DNA of 42,507 nucleotides from Bacillus pseudomycoides. GTDB lineage: Bacteria > Bacillota > Bacilli > Bacillales > Bacillaceae_G. The notes beneath the pieces are model-generated. The model was not told where the DNA came from. It was given only the letters and a program-made list of their open reading frames with translations, and made no database searches. A program made the position numbers and the translations under genes. The stretch is from contig NZ_NVOY01000050.1 of assembly GCF_002551005.1 (NCBI RefSeq), forward strand, positions 1-42,507, written 5' to 3'. The stretch's first letter is position 1. Every line of letters starts with the position of its first letter. Shown here piece after piece: positions 41,332-42,507 of the stretch.

Positions 41332-42270
41332 CTATTGATCTCGTAATTTTCTTCCCGTCAATGTCAAAAACACTGTTTCAAGGTTTGGTGCCTGTTCTTC
41401 TAATGATCGTATTTCTACATCGTGACTAATAAAATATTGAATGATTTTATTTAAATTGTTCACTCCAGTATCAGAATTCACTTTAATTACGTTTTCTTCT
41501 ATTTGAACAGCCTTAACCCCGCTAATTTCCTTCAGTTGGTTTACATCCATATTTTCAAGTGATTTTACTTCAATCCAAATATCTTTCGTATCAGTAATTA
41601 TCGCCTTTAACTGTTCTTTCGTTCCTTCGGCAATAATCTTTCCGTGATCAACAATCGCAATTTTTGTACAGATTTCCTCAACTTCTTCCATATAGTGACT
41701 TGTATAAATGATTGTGCTCCCCATTTCATTTAACTTTCGAACAGACTGTAGAATGTAGTTTCTTGACTGCGGATCAATCCCTACTGTCGGCTCATCCATA
41801 ATAATTAACTTCGGACGATGCGCAATCGCACAAGCAATGTTAAGTCTTCGTTTCATTCCACCAGAAAAGTTCTTTGGATAGCTTTTATGTTTATCACTAA
41901 GTCCTACAAATTGAAGGGCTTCTTCTACTCTTGCCTTCAATTCCACTCCCCGCAAGCCATATAATCCTGCAAAAAACTTTACATTTTCATAGGCTGTTAA
42001 CTCCTCGTAAATCGCTAAATCTTGCGGGACAATACCGATATTCATTTTTGCAAAACGATTATGCTTTTTTATATTTTTCTCTAGTATACGAATCTCACCT
42101 TCGTTACTTCGTAATAACCCAGCAACCATATTAATTGTTGTACTTTTACCAGCACCATTTGAGCCTAAAAAACCAAATATTTCTCCTTGTTTAATAGCTA
42201 AAGACATATTATCTACTGCGATGAAATCACCAAATTTTTTCGTTAAGTTTTTTATTTCTAATGCGTTCAT
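41332..42270 (-). CDS. ABC-2 type exporter ATP-binding protein
   Basis: This 312-residue ATPase has Walker [10 protein letters not shown], signature [10 protein letters not shown], Walker B LIIMDEP and the switch YTSHY. The C-terminal ~85 residues form the DUF4162-like domain seen in drug exporters. First gene of a three-gene operon. The ATG at 42270 is 5 nt after GGGGTG; the ATG at 42273 is closer than usual. The operon is probably controlled at the dyad upstream. Confidence 0.9.
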   Translation of the reverse strand: MNALEIKNLTKKFGDFIAVDNMSLAIKQGEIFGFLGSNGAGKSTTINMVAGLLRSNEGEIRILEKNIKKHNRFAKMNIGIVPQDLAIYEELTAYENVKFFAGLYGLRGVELKARVEEALQFVGLSDKHKSYPKNFSGGMKRRLNIACAIAHRPKLIIMDEPTVGIDPQSRNYILQSVRKLNEMGSTIIYTSHYMEEVEEICTKIAIVDHGKIIAEGTKEQLKAIITDTKDIWIEVKSLENMDVNQLKEISGVKAVQIEENVIKVNSDTGVNNLNKIIQYFISHDVEIRSLEEQAPNLETVFLTLTGRKLRDQ

Positions 42271-42302
42271 CATTTCACCCCTGTTTTCGTTTCTCTGCTC
42301 CT

Positions 42303-42351
42303 ATTATAAGCAAAAAGAATGAACCTGCTCAGTGCATAAGTTCATTCTTTT
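42303..42351 (-). promoter_or_regulatory. Promoter with a 12-bp dyad before the exporter operon
   Basis: TATAAT (complement of 42303-42308) is the -10; a weak -35 (TGAGCA) lies 17 nt upstream. AAAAGAATGAAC and GTTCATTCTTTT (42313-42324 and 42340-42351) form an inverted repeat around the -35, so a repressor bound here would block the promoter. ATGAGA..ATTCA is also repeated at 42355-42393. Confidence 0.55.
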
Positions 42352-42405
42352 CACATGAGAATATTCACTTTTTTCATATGAGATCATTCATCTCACTTAT
42401 TCTTT

Positions 42406-42507
42406 ATCCCGCATTAACGGGCAGTAGGACCCCCACTTCAAGATTCAGAGAGAAGCGCGGAAGATCGGTGGGGGATAACTGTCCATAAAAGCCCGATTGG
42501 TTCAACT
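42406..42507 (-). repeat. Interspersed repeat family 2, copy R3 (partial, cut by window end)
   Basis: Reverse strand reads ...CCAATCGGGCTTTTA...CCCCCAC...GTGGGGG...GCCCGTTAATGCGGGATAAAG. It shares CCAATCGGGCTTTTA with R2 and GCCCGTTAATGCGGGA with R1. A CCCCCAC / GTGGGGG hairpin brackets the middle. The window ends inside it. Confidence 0.7.

Noticed and set aside
42261-42488. A 75-codon plus-strand frame near the window end
   Set aside because: It runs through the exporter promoter and repeat R3; no ribosome site.

Overview
The window is a low-G+C Firmicutes chromosome segment that fits the Bacillus cereus group (B. cereus, B. thuringiensis or a close relative). The reasons are strong GGAGG-type ribosome sites, ATG, GTG and TTG starts, and the gene families present: BcrC-type PAP2, a PonA-like PBP1A, YndJ, an Asn T-box before asnA, an L-box before lysC, a DUF1003 protein and a GH25 lysozyme with GW/PA14 modules. 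It also carries bcr-like interspersed repeats. No tRNA, rRNA, CRISPR array or prophage was seen.

Layout. 0-6 kb: an Nramp Mn transporter gene (mntH) broken by one in-frame stop, a DUF1003 membrane protein, and a large secreted GH25 muramidase with five SH3/GW-like repeats and two PA14-like modules. 6.5-11.8 kb: a scarred accessory region. An ArsR/DUF2087 regulator stands before the first ~28 codons of an MFS transporter gene. That gene is cut by an IS66 tnpC remnant, a bcrC-like PAP2 gene, an FtsX-type permease fragment and a headless LysR gene, and it resumes 3.3 kb later. 11.8-19.6 kb, mostly minus strand: a class A PBP, a BceAB-type ABC pair whose permease is frameshifted and truncated, and a DUF4166-yndJ operon in which yndJ is frameshifted.

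19.6-24.5 kb: lysine/aspartate-family biosynthesis with two leader RNAs, an L-box before lysC (which has an internal start for the beta subunit) and an Asn T-box before asnA, followed by an MFS exporter. 24.5-28.1 kb: an ECF41 sigma factor and an NAD-dependent epimerase whose upstream DNA carries a near-perfect ECF41 promoter, a P-loop kinase, and a small very basic Gly/Lys-rich protein.

28.2-36.2 kb: a C4-dicarboxylate/amino-acid catabolism block. It holds a GlnK/GlnL-type two-component system, malic enzyme, aspartase and a glutamate/aspartate:cation symporter with a cre site. Together these would import aspartate/glutamate, deaminate aspartate to fumarate and return malate carbon to pyruvate. 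A uridine-kinase-like protein follows. 36.3-42.5 kb: a cardiolipin-synthase-like PLD enzyme, a remnant of an alpha/beta hydrolase, a PadR regulator with tandem dyad operators co-transcribed with a VanZ-like membrane protein, and a three-gene ABC-2 exporter behind a dyad-containing promoter.

Two interspersed repeat families, each with three copies, are the strongest signals not explained by genes. One has copies at about 1.94, 25.54 and 27.37 kb and a conserved core. The other has copies at about 7.2, 21.6 and 42.4 kb and a conserved 3' end and hairpins. At least eight genes or gene fragments are broken, so the segment shows clear reductive decay, unless some of the single-base indels are sequencing errors.
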